A stretch of 64,000 nucleotides of DNA from Chitinophaga varians. Lineage in GTDB: Bacteria; Bacteroidota; Bacteroidia; Chitinophagales; Chitinophagaceae. The position numbers and the translations under genes are program-made. The stretch lies in contig NZ_JACVFB010000003.1 of assembly GCF_014529945.1 (NCBI RefSeq), positions 434,001 to 498,000 of the forward strand, in the 5' to 3' direction. Within the stretch, counting starts at the first letter, position 1. Each line of letters opens with the position of its first letter. The notes beneath the pieces were generated by a model. It saw only the letters and a program-made list of their open reading frames with translations. It did not search any database and was not told the DNA's origin. This document shows positions 49,119-58,011 of the stretch, in pieces.

Positions 49119-51845
49119 CTATGCCTTCTTCAGAAACGCTCTCAGCACATATTGCAGGATACCACCGTTTTTATAGTACTCTATTTCAATAGCAGCATTC
49201 AGGCGGCATTTAGCCTGGAAAACAACCGCCGGTCCACTCGCCGGTGTAGCCGTTACCGTTACAATTTTTCCGGGCGTCAGGTCTTCCGCGATGCCGTTGA
49301 TGGAATAGGTCTCTGTACCGAAAAGGCCCAGCGACGCGGCAGTTTCGCCGTTCACATATTCCAGCGGCAGCACGCCCATACCCACGAGATTACTGCGATG
49401 GATACGTTCGTAACTTTCCGCTATCACCGCTTTCACGCCCAGCAGATTAGCGCCCTTGGCGGCCCAGTCGCGCGAAGAACCGCTGCCATACTCTTTTCCG
49501 GCGAGGATGATCAACGGCACCTTCGCAGCGGCATATTGCATGGCCGCATCGTATACCGGTAACACCATGCCCTGTGGCATCAGGGTGGTGAAGCCGCCTT
49601 CTTTGGGCGACAACGCATTTTTGATACGCACGTTGGCAAACGTTCCCCTGATCATCACTTCATGATTACCTCTGCGGGAACCGTAAGAGTTGAACATCTT
49701 GGGATCGATGCCTCTGTCGAGCAGGTATTTACCGGCAGGGGTGTCCGCTTTGAAGGAACCGGCAGGTGAGATATGATCGGTGGTTACGGAATCACCCAGC
49801 ATCAGCAGCACACGCGCATCAACAATATCTTCCGCGGCAGACGGCGTGTCTGGCAGATTGTAGAAAAAAGGCGCTTCTTTGATATAGGTAGAATCGTTGC
49901 TCCAATGGTAATCCTGACCGGTAGGCGCCAGCAATCCTTTCCACTGGTCATCGCCTTCAAAGATCACCGAATAGGTATTTCTGAAGTCTTCCTGTTTCAC
50001 CGCGCCGGCAACGGCTTCGTTGATTTCATCCTGTGTAGGCCATATGTCCCGCAGGAACACCGGCTCGCCATTAGGATCATAACCCAGCGGATCATTGAGC
50101 AGGTCCACATCTACACGGCCGGTGATGGCATATGCCACTACCAGCAGCGGCGATGCCAGGAAGTTCATCTTCACCTGCGGATGTACACGTGCTTCAAAGT
50201 TACGGTTGCCCGACAACACGGAGGCTACAATCAGACTGCCTTTGTCTACCGCCTCCGCGATATGTGGCGGCAAAGGGCCACTGTTACCAATACACGAAGT
50301 ACAACCATATCCCACCACATGGAAACGCAACGCTTCCAGTTCATAAAGCAAACCGGAACGTTTCAGGTATTCGGTCACTACGCGGGACCCCGGGGCCAGA
50401 CTGGTTTTCACCCATGGCTTCACGTACAGGCCGCGGCTGATCGCTTTTTTGGCTACCAGCCCCGCTCCGATCATCACACTTGGATTGGAGGTATTGGTAC
50501 AGCTGGTGATGGCAGCAATAGCAATCGCACCATCACTCAGTACATATTCTTCATTTTTTAGTTTGATGCGCACCGACTTCAGATAATCCACTTCCACCGC
50601 CACTTCTTCGGTATGCTTCTGAATCTCGTAGGTAAAGGCCGTACCGGAACCGCCTTCATACAGCCAGGCAGTATCGCGACGTTTGCCTTCCGGCGTGTAC
50701 ATCCTTTTGAACTCTTTGTTCAGCAGCGACTCAAACTCCGAATGCAGATCTTTCACCAAAATCCGGTCCTGTGGCCGCTTAGGGCCGGCCACGGCCGACT
50801 GTACCCTGGTGAGGTCCAGCTCTATCACGTCAGAATAGGTGATATTTTCATTACCATGACGCCACAACATATTTTCCTTGCAATAGTGTTCCACATGGGC
50901 CACCACTTCTTCCGCGCGATTCGTGCGCCGCATGTATTGCAATGTTTGTTCATCGATAGGGAAATAGGTCACTGTACAACCAAATTCCGGCGACATATTG
51001 GAGATAGTGGCCCTGTCGGGTACCGAGAGATGGTCCAGCCCATCGCCAAATACTTCCACAAATTTATCGACCACCCCATATTTGCGCAGTAGCTGCGTGA
51101 TGGCTAACACCATATCCGTAGCGGTAACGCCCTCACTCAGTTGTCCCGTTAGTTTCAGGCCTATTACCTGCGGACAGGAGAAATAAATCGGTTGCCCGAG
51201 GATGGCCGCTTCTGCTTCGATACCACCTACGCCCCAGCCCAATACGCCGATACCATTCACCATAGGGGTATGTGAGTCGGTGCCCACGAGCGAATCGGGG
51301 AATATCCATCCATCGCGGGAGATCACGCCATGTGCCAGGTACTCCAGGTTCACCTGATGGCAGATGCCCATACCTGGTGGCACGACCGTAAAATTATCGA
51401 AAGCCTGTTGCGCCCATTTAAGCAGCTGATACCGCTCTTTGTTACGCTCATACTCGTAAGCCACATTTTTCGTGTAAGCGTAGTCTGTAGCGAAAAAATC
51501 AACCTGTACGGAGTGGTCCACCACCAGGTCTACCGGGATGGCCGGATTGATTTTAGCGCCGTCTTTTCCTCTGCGGATGACTTCCGCCCGGATCGAGGCA
51601 ATATCCACTACGGCCGCCACACCGGTAAAATCCTGCATCAGCACACGCGCCGGCTTAAAAGGAATTTCCTTGTCAGGCGGTGTAGGCTGCCAGTTGACCA
51701 GCGTTTCCACATGTTCATCGGTGATAGCGAAATTGTCGTGGTTACGCAATACGTTTTCCAGTAAGATCCTGATGGAGAAAGGTAAACGGGATATCTGCCT
51801 GCCGTCCTTTTCCAGTTTGCTGAGAGATGCTATGCGTTCCTTCAT
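49119..51845 (-). CDS. acnA: Aconitate hydratase A
   Basis: The 908-residue protein is a full-length AcnA/IRP-type aconitase. It interconverts citrate and isocitrate in the TCA cycle with a [4Fe-4S] cluster. Cluster Cys residues are visible in ITSCTNTSNPSVMIGAG and in GYGCTSCIGNSGPLPPHI. Other landmarks are DLVVDHSVQVDFF, VGTDSHTPMVNGIGVLGWGVGGIEAEA, and in the swivelling domain LAGKEYGSGSSRDWAAKGANLLGVKAVIAESYERIHRSNLVGMGVLPLEY. It is monocistronic and divergent from the methyltransferase gene. Confidence 0.97.
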   Translation of the reverse strand: MKERIASLSKLEKDGRQISRLPFSIRILLENVLRNHDNFAITDEHVETLVNWQPTPPDKEIPFKPARVLMQDFTGVAAVVDIASIRAEVIRRGKDGAKINPAIPVDLVVDHSVQVDFFATDYAYTKNVAYEYERNKERYQLLKWAQQAFDNFTVVPPGMGICHQVNLEYLAHGVISRDGWIFPDSLVGTDSHTPMVNGIGVLGWGVGGIEAEAAILGQPIYFSCPQVIGLKLTGQLSEGVTATDMVLAITQLLRKYGVVDKFVEVFGDGLDHLSVPDRATISNMSPEFGCTVTYFPIDEQTLQYMRRTNRAEEVVAHVEHYCKENMLWRHGNENITYSDVIELDLTRVQSAVAGPKRPQDRILVKDLHSEFESLLNKEFKRMYTPEGKRRDTAWLYEGGSGTAFTYEIQKHTEEVAVEVDYLKSVRIKLKNEEYVLSDGAIAIAAITSCTNTSNPSVMIGAGLVAKKAISRGLYVKPWVKTSLAPGSRVVTEYLKRSGLLYELEALRFHVVGYGCTSCIGNSGPLPPHIAEAVDKGSLIVASVLSGNRNFEARVHPQVKMNFLASPLLVVAYAITGRVDVDLLNDPLGYDPNGEPVFLRDIWPTQDEINEAVAGAVKQEDFRNTYSVIFEGDDQWKGLLAPTGQDYHWSNDSTYIKEAPFFYNLPDTPSAAEDIVDARVLLMLGDSVTTDHISPAGSFKADTPAGKYLLDRGIDPKMFNSYGSRRGNHEVMIRGTFANVRIKNALSPKEGGFTTLMPQGMVLPVYDAAMQYAAAKVPLIILAGKEYGSGSSRDWAAKGANLLGVKAVIAESYERIHRSNLVGMGVLPLEYVNGETAASLGLFGTETYSINGIAEDLTPGKIVTVTATPASGPAVVFQAKCRLNAAIEIEYYKNGGILQYVLRAFLKKA

Positions 51846-51863
51846 ATGCTATATTTTTATCAT

Positions 51864-51972
51864 TTACGAATGACGAATGACGGATGACGAATGAAGGATC
51901 TGCTTATAGAGAGCTTAATTGGTAACCGTCCTGATAGTAAGCCCTCCATTCGTCATCCGTAATTCGTAATTG
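51864..51972. repeat. GACGAAT-type palindromic repeat upstream of acnA
   Basis: TTACGAATGACGAATGACGG with a further GACGAATG copy (51864-51895) is inverted against CATTCGTCATCCGTAATTCG (about 51946-51966). It lies in the 187-base divergent space between acnA and the methyltransferase gene. The rest of that space has AT-rich promoter-like sequence only. Confidence 0.6.
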
Positions 51973-52032
51973 TTCTAACTGCATCTTCAATGCGCACGTA
52001 AGCCTTATATTCATTAAAAATAACCAATTCTG

Positions 52033-52866
52033 ATGACCCATAAGTTAAAAGTTCCGGATACTTCCAGACTAGTGCTGGAACTGGCGGTCAAGGTTTATGA
52101 CAGTCCGCTGGAACTAGCTTATATCGATGCAATTGACTTCACTGAAACCAGCCGTTTTTTCCGTGATTTCAGCCGCTCCTATCCACCGGCTGCAGAGACC
52201 TTCTATTACCGTAAATGGGCCGTCCGGGAAGCGATACGTCACCGTATGGAACAATTTCCTGTTCAACAGGTGCTGCTGCTGGGCGCAGGACTGGACCCGC
52301 TATCATTGTACCTGTTGGAGCACTATCCCGGCCGGATCAGCCGTATACTGGAAGTAGACAACGGGTATATCGAAGAGAAGAAAAAAATCTATGAAGAAAT
52401 ATTACATATAACAGGACCGCTATATTTCCTGCAATGCGATCTGCATAATCTAAAGCAGTTGGAGGTAATGTTGAAACAACACGGATATGTGGCCGAAGAG
52501 CCGGCCATCATTATCTTTGAAGGTATGCTTCCTTATATGAGCAATGAAGAATGGGTGCAAATCATGCAGTTGTTGATGACCCCACAACAGCATCATCAGT
52601 GTATTTTCGATTTTCTGCTGGCGCGATCTGAAATACCGGACAGTTATCTTGTCTACTACCGTAATGCGCTAAATGTATTGGAAAGCTACGTTAATACCAC
52701 TTATAATAGCAACACTCGTCAACAGATCCGGGAACTGGTGGCACGTATGGGCCGGCTGGAGAGAATAGAACCACTCCACGAAATAGAGAAAAAGCTGATG
52801 GGTGAAAATCGTCTTTTTCACCAGCCTGATCATGGTATCCTGGAAATGGCCATCTTCAATTTATAA
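52033..52866 (+). CDS. Class I SAM-dependent methyltransferase, PPM1/LCMT-like family
   Basis: The 277-residue protein resembles leucine carboxyl methyltransferase-type enzymes: FYYRKWAVREAIRHRMEQFPVQQVLLLGAGLDPLSLYL (SAM motif I with GAGLDP), RILEVDNGYIEEKKKIYEE (acidic motif II) and AIIIFEGMLPYMSNEEWVQIM (the EG.L.YL-type motif). Bacterial members methylate carboxyl or hydroxyl groups of small metabolites; the substrate here is unknown. It stands alone between repeat elements. Confidence 0.85.
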   Translation: MTHKLKVPDTSRLVLELAVKVYDSPLELAYIDAIDFTETSRFFRDFSRSYPPAAETFYYRKWAVREAIRHRMEQFPVQQVLLLGAGLDPLSLYLLEHYPGRISRILEVDNGYIEEKKKIYEEILHITGPLYFLQCDLHNLKQLEVMLKQHGYVAEEPAIIIFEGMLPYMSNEEWVQIMQLLMTPQQHHQCIFDFLLARSEIPDSYLVYYRNALNVLESYVNTTYNSNTRQQIRELVARMGRLERIEPLHEIEKKLMGENRLFHQPDHGILEMAIFNL

Positions 52867-52874
52867 ATAACCCA

Positions 52875-52917
52875 ATGACTAAATGACTAAATGATTAGAT
52901 GATTAGATGACTAAATG
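52875..52917. repeat. Tandem repeat of ATGACTAA (5.4 copies)
   Basis: The units read ATGACTAA, ATGACTAA, ATGATTAG, ATGATTAG, ATGACTAA and ATG, so neighbouring units share variants. It fills the gap between the convergent methyltransferase and MBL-fold genes. Confidence 0.9.
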
Positions 52918-52918
52918 T

Positions 52919-53935
52919 TCAGAGATGCCACCATTGCAGATGTGGATAACTCTCTCCTACGATCACCTGTTCACCGATCATCGGGGTGGTGACTGCCAGC
53001 CCTTCTACCGCAGCGGCGGCCGTTACCCTTGCCGGTGGCTCGTTCCACGGATGATTCGCTAATGCGAACTTTGCCCAGTGTACCGGCATCAGCACCTTGG
53101 CGTCCAGGTCAATGGCTGCCTGTACCACCTCTTCCGGTGTCATGTGAATATAAGGCCACGCATCATCATACTGGCCGCATTCCAGGATAGCCAGGTCAAA
53201 AGGCCCGTGTATTTTTCCTATCTCCCGAAAATGATCACCATAACCGGAATCTCCACCCAGAAACAACGTATATCCATACAGGTGAAACACGAACGAAGTC
53301 CACAGGCTGCCGCCTCTTTTCAGGCCGCGACCGGAAAAATGACGTGCAGGCGTTGCCGTTAGTGACAGCTCATCGGATAAATGTATGGTATCCCACCAAT
53401 CCATCTCTGTAATTTTACCATCGGCAGGGCTACCACAGGCCATCAGGTCTTTCCCTACGCCCAGCGCGGTATACACTGCTTTGGTGGAAGGCAGCAGGGC
53501 TGCGATCGTTTTTTTATCGAGATGATCATAATGATTATGGGTGACGATCAGGATGTCGATCGGTGGCATATCAGCAGCGGTATAGCCGTTACTGCCGGGG
53601 AATGCCTTGATGGTAAACGGCATCGGTGAGGCCTGACCGCTGAAGACCGGATCTACCAATATGTTCAGGCCGTTGATCTGTATCAGGTAAGAAGAATGTC
53701 CAAACCAGGTGATGACCGGCTTGAAGCCAGCCACCGCCCCCAACGGCACTTTCACAGCCGGCAGCGGCTTAGATGGACGGACAGTGGCCGGCCGGCGAAA
53801 CGCCTGCTTTAGCATACCGAAATAAGATATGTCCTCCGATTTCATGGGAGTAGGCGCCAGGTTATGGAACGTTCCGTTTTTAAAGTTCCGGGATTGTAAA
53901 ATCCGCTCCCTGGTAGTCAATGGTTTCTGCTGCAT
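52919..53935 (-). CDS. MBL-fold metallo-hydrolase (UlaG/NAPE-PLD-like)
   Basis: The 338-residue protein from MQQKPLTTRERILQSRNFKNG has the metallo-beta-lactamase fold: ITWFGHSSYLIQINGLNILVDPVFSG, the metal site in IVTHNHYDHLDKKT, His in TPARHFSGRGL, Asp in LFLGGDSGYGDHF and His in LMPVHWAKFALANHPW. The N-terminal region and the HSSYLI strand match the NAPE-phospholipase D/UlaG branch (phospholipase or lactonase activities). The substrate is unknown. Thirteen codons upstream are open but are not supported. Confidence 0.88.
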   Translation of the reverse strand: MQQKPLTTRERILQSRNFKNGTFHNLAPTPMKSEDISYFGMLKQAFRRPATVRPSKPLPAVKVPLGAVAGFKPVITWFGHSSYLIQINGLNILVDPVFSGQASPMPFTIKAFPGSNGYTAADMPPIDILIVTHNHYDHLDKKTIAALLPSTKAVYTALGVGKDLMACGSPADGKITEMDWWDTIHLSDELSLTATPARHFSGRGLKRGGSLWTSFVFHLYGYTLFLGGDSGYGDHFREIGKIHGPFDLAILECGQYDDAWPYIHMTPEEVVQAAIDLDAKVLMPVHWAKFALANHPWNEPPARVTAAAAVEGLAVTTPMIGEQVIVGESYPHLQWWHL

Positions 53936-53992
53936 GGTGGTAAATTCCGCAGCAAAAGTACCATATTTAGGCACATGAAAAACGAGCGCCGG

Positions 53993-55789
53993 TTATCTCA
54001 CAAGCAGGCGTTTTCCGCGTGCCATCAGCCGCAACAGGCGGGTATTGCCGAAGAAGGCAGAATGATATCTCGCGGACGCCAGTTGTCTTTCACTGTAAGT
54101 ATGCATGATCGCCGCGGCTGTCACCATGCCCTTCAGCCGGTTGTCTTCTATCACCGCCAATACGCTCAGCTGATATTTCTCCAGCATCTGCGCCACCATG
54201 TTGATATCATCGCCGGGCAACAGGAACGGCGCTGTACGCGATACCAGTTGGGTGATCAGCGTATTTTCGTTGGCCGCCAGCAACTGCTGCCGGTCGAGAT
54301 ACCCGGCAAAACGGCCATCTGTATCGGTCACCAGCAAGTGCTGTTGATAATAAGCGTGATTATCCAGCAGGATGTTCACCTGTCCTACGGTGAAGGTATC
54401 TTTCACCATCATCTCCGGCTGCACCGCTACCATCGCAGCGTTGATCTGCTGCATCACATCGGGGATATATTCTTCCGGCGCATGAACGCCCCGGCGGCGG
54501 ATCTTCTCCGTCATGATAGAGCCTTTCATCAAAAAGAAAGAGACAAAGTAAGCCGTGGTACATGCGCCGATCAACGGCAGCAGTCCATGCGGCTGGCCGG
54601 TCGTTTCCAGCGCAAATACAATCGCTGTCAGCAATGCGCGCGACGCACCGGCAAACATGGCCGCCATACCGATCAATGCGGCCGTAGCCAGATTAATGCC
54701 ACTGCCCGGAAAGAGCTGTAGCACGATTACTCCCATCAGCGCGCCAAAAGCACCGCCAATGGTGAACAACGGCGCCAGCGTACCACCGGAAGTACCGCTG
54801 CCCAGCGAGATCACCCACGACAGATATTTCAACACACAAAGGGACAACATCAGTGTTACCGTCACATCTCCCGTTAGCAACGTCTTGATATTATCATACC
54901 CCACCCCCATGGTATGCGGCGCGAAATAACCAATCACCCCCACGGCCACAGCACCCATCGCCGGCCACCACATCCAGTGGACAGGCAAATGCTCAAACAT
55001 ATCCTCTACCCAATACACAGAACGGGACACCAGCGCGGCCACTAGGCCAATGGCGGCGCCCATGAGCACATAAGTCACCAGCGCCATGTCCGATACCACC
55101 GGAACAGGCGGCATCGCAAATACCGGATCGTTGCCAAACAACAACAGATGCATGCCCGCGCCGGCGATACAGGATAAAGCCACCGGAATCACCGAACGGG
55201 GAGAAAACTCAAACAGCAGCAGCTCTATCGCCAGCAGAATAGCTGCCAGCGGACTACCGAAGATGGCAGACATGCCGGCGCAAGCGCCCGCTGCCAGCAA
55301 TACTTTCCGCTCCGCAGCAGAAATATGGATCACCTGGCCGGTAAACGATCCCATGGCGCCCCCGGTAGCGATGATAGGGCCTTCCGCACCAAAAGGGCCA
55401 CCCGTACCAATGGAAATAGCGGCTGACAGCGGTTTTAATAAGGTGATCACCGGCGGTATCCGGCTTTCATTCAAAATGATGTTCTCCATCGCCTCCGGAA
55501 TACCATGCCCACGGATCGCTTTGCTGCCAAAACGCGCCATGACGCCCACAATAAGGCTACCCATAACAGGCACCAATATCACCACCCAGCCCAGATGATG
55601 GCCTGCCGGGCCCCTCTCTTCAAATGAAAACTCACCATAAAACGACAGATTGGTGATCAGGCTGATCAGCAATACCAGCCCCTTGGCCACAAAGCCTACC
55701 AGGATGGCGTTGAGCAAAGCCTGCATGCTCAGGTAAAATACTCTTCTCGATACTTTTCCGGCCTTTTCAGGCCTGTTTATATGATCCAT
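53993..55789 (-). CDS. CLC-family chloride channel/antiporter with CBS domains
   Basis: The 598-residue protein has a full CLC membrane part: IRGHGIPEAMENI (selectivity region), SIGTGGPFGAEGPIIATGGAMGS (with the gating Glu in GAEGP), GMSAIFGSPLAAILLAIELLLFEF and GSGTSGGTLAPLFTIGGAFGALMG. The last ~170 residues form two CBS domains (VKDTFTVGQVNILLDNH; LLPGDDINMVAQMLEKYQLSVLAVI). The gating Glu suggests a Cl-/H+ exchanger or fluoride/acid-resistance role. It is divergent from an FNR-like gene with a shared palindrome between them. Confidence 0.94.
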   Translation of the reverse strand: MDHINRPEKAGKVSRRVFYLSMQALLNAILVGFVAKGLVLLISLITNLSFYGEFSFEERGPAGHHLGWVVILVPVMGSLIVGVMARFGSKAIRGHGIPEAMENIILNESRIPPVITLLKPLSAAISIGTGGPFGAEGPIIATGGAMGSFTGQVIHISAAERKVLLAAGACAGMSAIFGSPLAAILLAIELLLFEFSPRSVIPVALSCIAGAGMHLLLFGNDPVFAMPPVPVVSDMALVTYVLMGAAIGLVAALVSRSVYWVEDMFEHLPVHWMWWPAMGAVAVGVIGYFAPHTMGVGYDNIKTLLTGDVTVTLMLSLCVLKYLSWVISLGSGTSGGTLAPLFTIGGAFGALMGVIVLQLFPGSGINLATAALIGMAAMFAGASRALLTAIVFALETTGQPHGLLPLIGACTTAYFVSFFLMKGSIMTEKIRRRGVHAPEEYIPDVMQQINAAMVAVQPEMMVKDTFTVGQVNILLDNHAYYQQHLLVTDTDGRFAGYLDRQQLLAANENTLITQLVSRTAPFLLPGDDINMVAQMLEKYQLSVLAVIEDNRLKGMVTAAAIMHTYSERQLASARYHSAFFGNTRLLRLMARGKRLLVR

Positions 55790-55829
55790 GAAATGAAAAA
55801 TGATAACCAGAAATAAAAATCACCACAAA

Positions 55830-55849
55830 AATATGATTCAAATCATATT
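55830..55849. promoter_or_regulatory. FNR-type palindrome in the CLC/FNR divergent promoter
   Basis: AATATGATTCAAATCATATT is a perfect 20-base palindrome. Its core TGAT-TCAA-ATCA matches the FNR/Crp-type box TTGAT-N4-ATCAA at the inner eight positions. It lies 40 bases before the CLC start and 50 bases before the FNR-like start, so it may control both. Confidence 0.65.
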
Positions 55850-55899
55850 AAACAGCATTTTTTCTTTAAAAACATCGAAAAAGTATTACTATTGCAACC

Positions 55900-56577
55900 A
55901 TGAAGAAAAACAGGGCCTGCGATCTGAAGACATGTTTCTTATGCCAGCATGCTATTCCGGAATGGTTGGCTGCGGTGGCCGCCCACCGGCAGCATCAGTC
56001 GTTTAAAAAGGGGGAAATACTGTTCCGCGAAGGAGATCCGGCCACCGGCATCTATTTTTTATATGAAGGGAAAGTGAAAGTGCATAAACAATGGGGACCG
56101 GAAAAAGAACTCATCATCCGGCTGGCAAAGAAAGGCGACATTCTCGGTCATCGCGGCTTTGGCAGCGAACAACGCCTCTATCCGGTATCTGCCACGGCCC
56201 TGGAAGACGGTACTTTCTGTTATGTGGACAATACTTTTTTTGAAGCCTCTCTCAAAGTAAACCCCGCCCTCACCTACCGGCTCATGCAGTTTTATGCCGC
56301 GGAATTACAGGAGGCAGAAAAGAAAATGCGCAACCTGGTGCACATGGACGTGAAAAGCAGACTGGCAGATGCGCTGCTGGAAATAAGCCGGGTATATGGG
56401 CACAAACAATTTACGATCAACCGGCAGGACCTTGCTTCGCTCGCCGGCACCACCTACGAAACGATCTATCGTATCCTACAGGATTTTATCCAACAACGGC
56501 TGATTGAAGCGGAGGGGAAATCCATCACTATTTTACAGGAAAAAAAATTACAACAGCTGCTAACAGCTGCCTCCTAG
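55900..56577 (+). CDS. FNR-like Crp/Fnr regulator with an N-terminal Cys cluster
   Basis: The 225-residue protein has Cys7, Cys12 and Cys15 (RACDLKTCFLCQHAIPEW) and a fourth Cys at 107 (DGTFCYVDN), placed like the [4Fe-4S] ligands of FNR, though with different spacing. The sensor roll (FREGDPATGIYFLYEGKVKVHKQ) is followed by the helix-turn-helix INRQDLASLAGTTYETIYRILQDF, which carries the FNR-type recognition helix (E and R). I infer an oxygen or redox sensor. It overlaps the HxlR stop by four bases at its 3' end and has a palindromic candidate site upstream. Confidence 0.9.
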   Translation: MKKNRACDLKTCFLCQHAIPEWLAAVAAHRQHQSFKKGEILFREGDPATGIYFLYEGKVKVHKQWGPEKELIIRLAKKGDILGHRGFGSEQRLYPVSATALEDGTFCYVDNTFFEASLKVNPALTYRLMQFYAAELQEAEKKMRNLVHMDVKSRLADALLEISRVYGHKQFTINRQDLASLAGTTYETIYRILQDFIQQRLIEAEGKSITILQEKKLQQLLTAAS

Positions 56578-56930
56578 TCCGCCCGTTTATCATACCACTC
56601 CGCCAACTCATCCAGAATAGGCAATACCGCAGCTCCCTTATCCGTGAGGCTGTAATCCACCCGCACCGGTACTTCAGGGATGATGGTCTTGGTAAGCAAT
56701 CCTTCTGCTTCCAGCTCCCGCAGCTGCCGTCCCAGCACCTGGTCAGACACCGGCGGCAGTACCTGTTTCAATAAACTGAAACGATTCTTCCCTTCTGAAA
56801 TATGAATCAGCACCAGCGCTTTCCAGCGACCTGAAAGGATTTCCAGCGCCCCGGTGATACGGCACACACTGCGCAGAAATTCCCGGTTAGCTGCATTGGA
56901 GGATGTTTCTTTAATCATAATACCACTCAT
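56574..56930 (-). CDS. HxlR-family transcriptional regulator
   Basis: About 118 residues from MSGIMIKETSSNAANREFLRSVC. The winged helix of HxlR is plain: CRITGALEILSGRWKALVLIHISEGKNRFSLLKQVLPPVSDQVLGRQLRELEAEGLL, ending in VRVDYSLTDKGAAVLPILDELAEWY. Family members such as YodB and HypR sense quinones or disulfide stress through an N-terminal Cys; here a Cys lies just before the first helix (SVCRITG). It is divergent from a quinone oxidoreductase gene, which is the usual target arrangement. Confidence 0.92.
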   Translation of the reverse strand: MSGIMIKETSSNAANREFLRSVCRITGALEILSGRWKALVLIHISEGKNRFSLLKQVLPPVSDQVLGRQLRELEAEGLLTKTIIPEVPVRVDYSLTDKGAAVLPILDELAEWYDKRAD

Positions 56931-56965
56931 TTTTTTGTGAGTAACGCTCAATTATCCCGGTTATT

Positions 56966-56978
56966 GGTCACCATGACC
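56966..56978. promoter_or_regulatory. Palindrome GGTCA-CCA-TGACC in the HxlR/oxidoreductase divergent space
   Basis: The perfect five-base inverted repeat with a three-base spacer lies about 36 bases before the HxlR start and 31 bases before the oxidoreductase start. It is a candidate HxlR operator controlling both genes. Confidence 0.45.
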
Positions 56979-57009
56979 CAGCCCCTTAGCTTTACCCAAA
57001 ATTAAGGAC

Positions 57010-58011
57010 ATGCAGGCAATTGTATTAAACGGATTTGGAGACGTAGGTCAGTTCCGGCAAACAGCACTACCTACTCCCGTTTATAAGGAAAATGAATTAC
57101 TGATCGAAATTAAAGCAGCTGCTTTTAATCCGATTGATTATCAGATGCGGCAGGGCCGCCGCGAAAGTCAGCATATGCATTCTCCGGTGCTGGGACGGGA
57201 ACTGGCCGGCATAGTGGTGGCAGCAGGCGCACAGACAACCGGCTTTCTTCCGGGGGATAAAGTGATCGCTGCGGCCGGCAGCAAAGGATCTAACGGCACC
57301 TATGCTACGCATATCGCGCTCAATTACCACATGGTGGCGCCGTTGCCGGCAGCATTGCCTTTTACTACGGCCACGGCTATCCCGTCGGCCGGGCTCACCG
57401 CCTGGCAAACCTTTAAGCGGATACATGCCCAACCGGAAGAGCTGCTTTTCCTCACCGGCGGCGCCGGCGCTGTAGGCAGCTTCCTGATCAAACTGCTGAA
57501 AACACATGGCGTCCATCAGTTGTTCACCGTTGCCGGCAACGAACAAAGCAGGGCCGCACTGGAAACACTGGGCCTTCCGGCCGCACACATACTGGACTAC
57601 CGGCAGCCCAACCTGACACAAAGATTGCTGGAGGCCACCGGACAACGGCATTTCGACTGGGCGGTAGATATTGTGGGAGGAAGCGTCTCCGAAACGGCAG
57701 CGGAGGTAATAGGGCTTAACAAAGGGTATGCAGACATCACTTTTCTTGGAACGTCCCGCACCCGGGAACTGTTGTTCGACAAAGGCGCACATGTGCTCAA
57801 CATCTCCAACTATGCCTATGCCGTGGCCAATCAACTGTCATGGTACGGCCAAAACCTGCGGAAACTGGCCGCCCTGCTCGATAATGGCGCCATCACCCCG
57901 CCTGCGGTGCAGGTAGTGGGCCGCTTCAGTGAAGACACCGTGCGGCAGGCACATAGCATGATGGAAAACAACCAGACCTATGGCCGCAAACTCGTCATGA
58001 CGATGGAGTAG
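57010..58011 (+). CDS. Zinc-free quinone oxidoreductase-like NADP-dependent enzyme (MDR family)
   Basis: The 333-residue protein is a medium-chain dehydrogenase/reductase of the quinone oxidoreductase type: FNPIDYQMRQGRRES, VLGRELAGIVVAAGAQTTGFLPGDKVIA, AIPSAGLTAWQTFKRI, the NADPH-binding LFLTGGAGAVGSFLIKLLKTHG and DWAVDIVGGS. It lacks the Cys/His zinc set of alcohol dehydrogenases. It should reduce quinones or enones with NADPH. Its regulator is probably the divergent HxlR protein. Its 3' end overlaps the convergent gene by 17 bases. Confidence 0.92.
   Translation: MQAIVLNGFGDVGQFRQTALPTPVYKENELLIEIKAAAFNPIDYQMRQGRRESQHMHSPVLGRELAGIVVAAGAQTTGFLPGDKVIAAAGSKGSNGTYATHIALNYHMVAPLPAALPFTTATAIPSAGLTAWQTFKRIHAQPEELLFLTGGAGAVGSFLIKLLKTHGVHQLFTVAGNEQSRAALETLGLPAAHILDYRQPNLTQRLLEATGQRHFDWAVDIVGGSVSETAAEVIGLNKGYADITFLGTSRTRELLFDKGAHVLNISNYAYAVANQLSWYGQNLRKLAALLDNGAITPPAVQVVGRFSEDTVRQAHSMMENNQTYGRKLVMTME

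Noticed and set aside
52875..52917. A CRISPR-like array
   Set aside because: The units are eight bases with no spacers and no cas gene is present; it is a simple tandem repeat.
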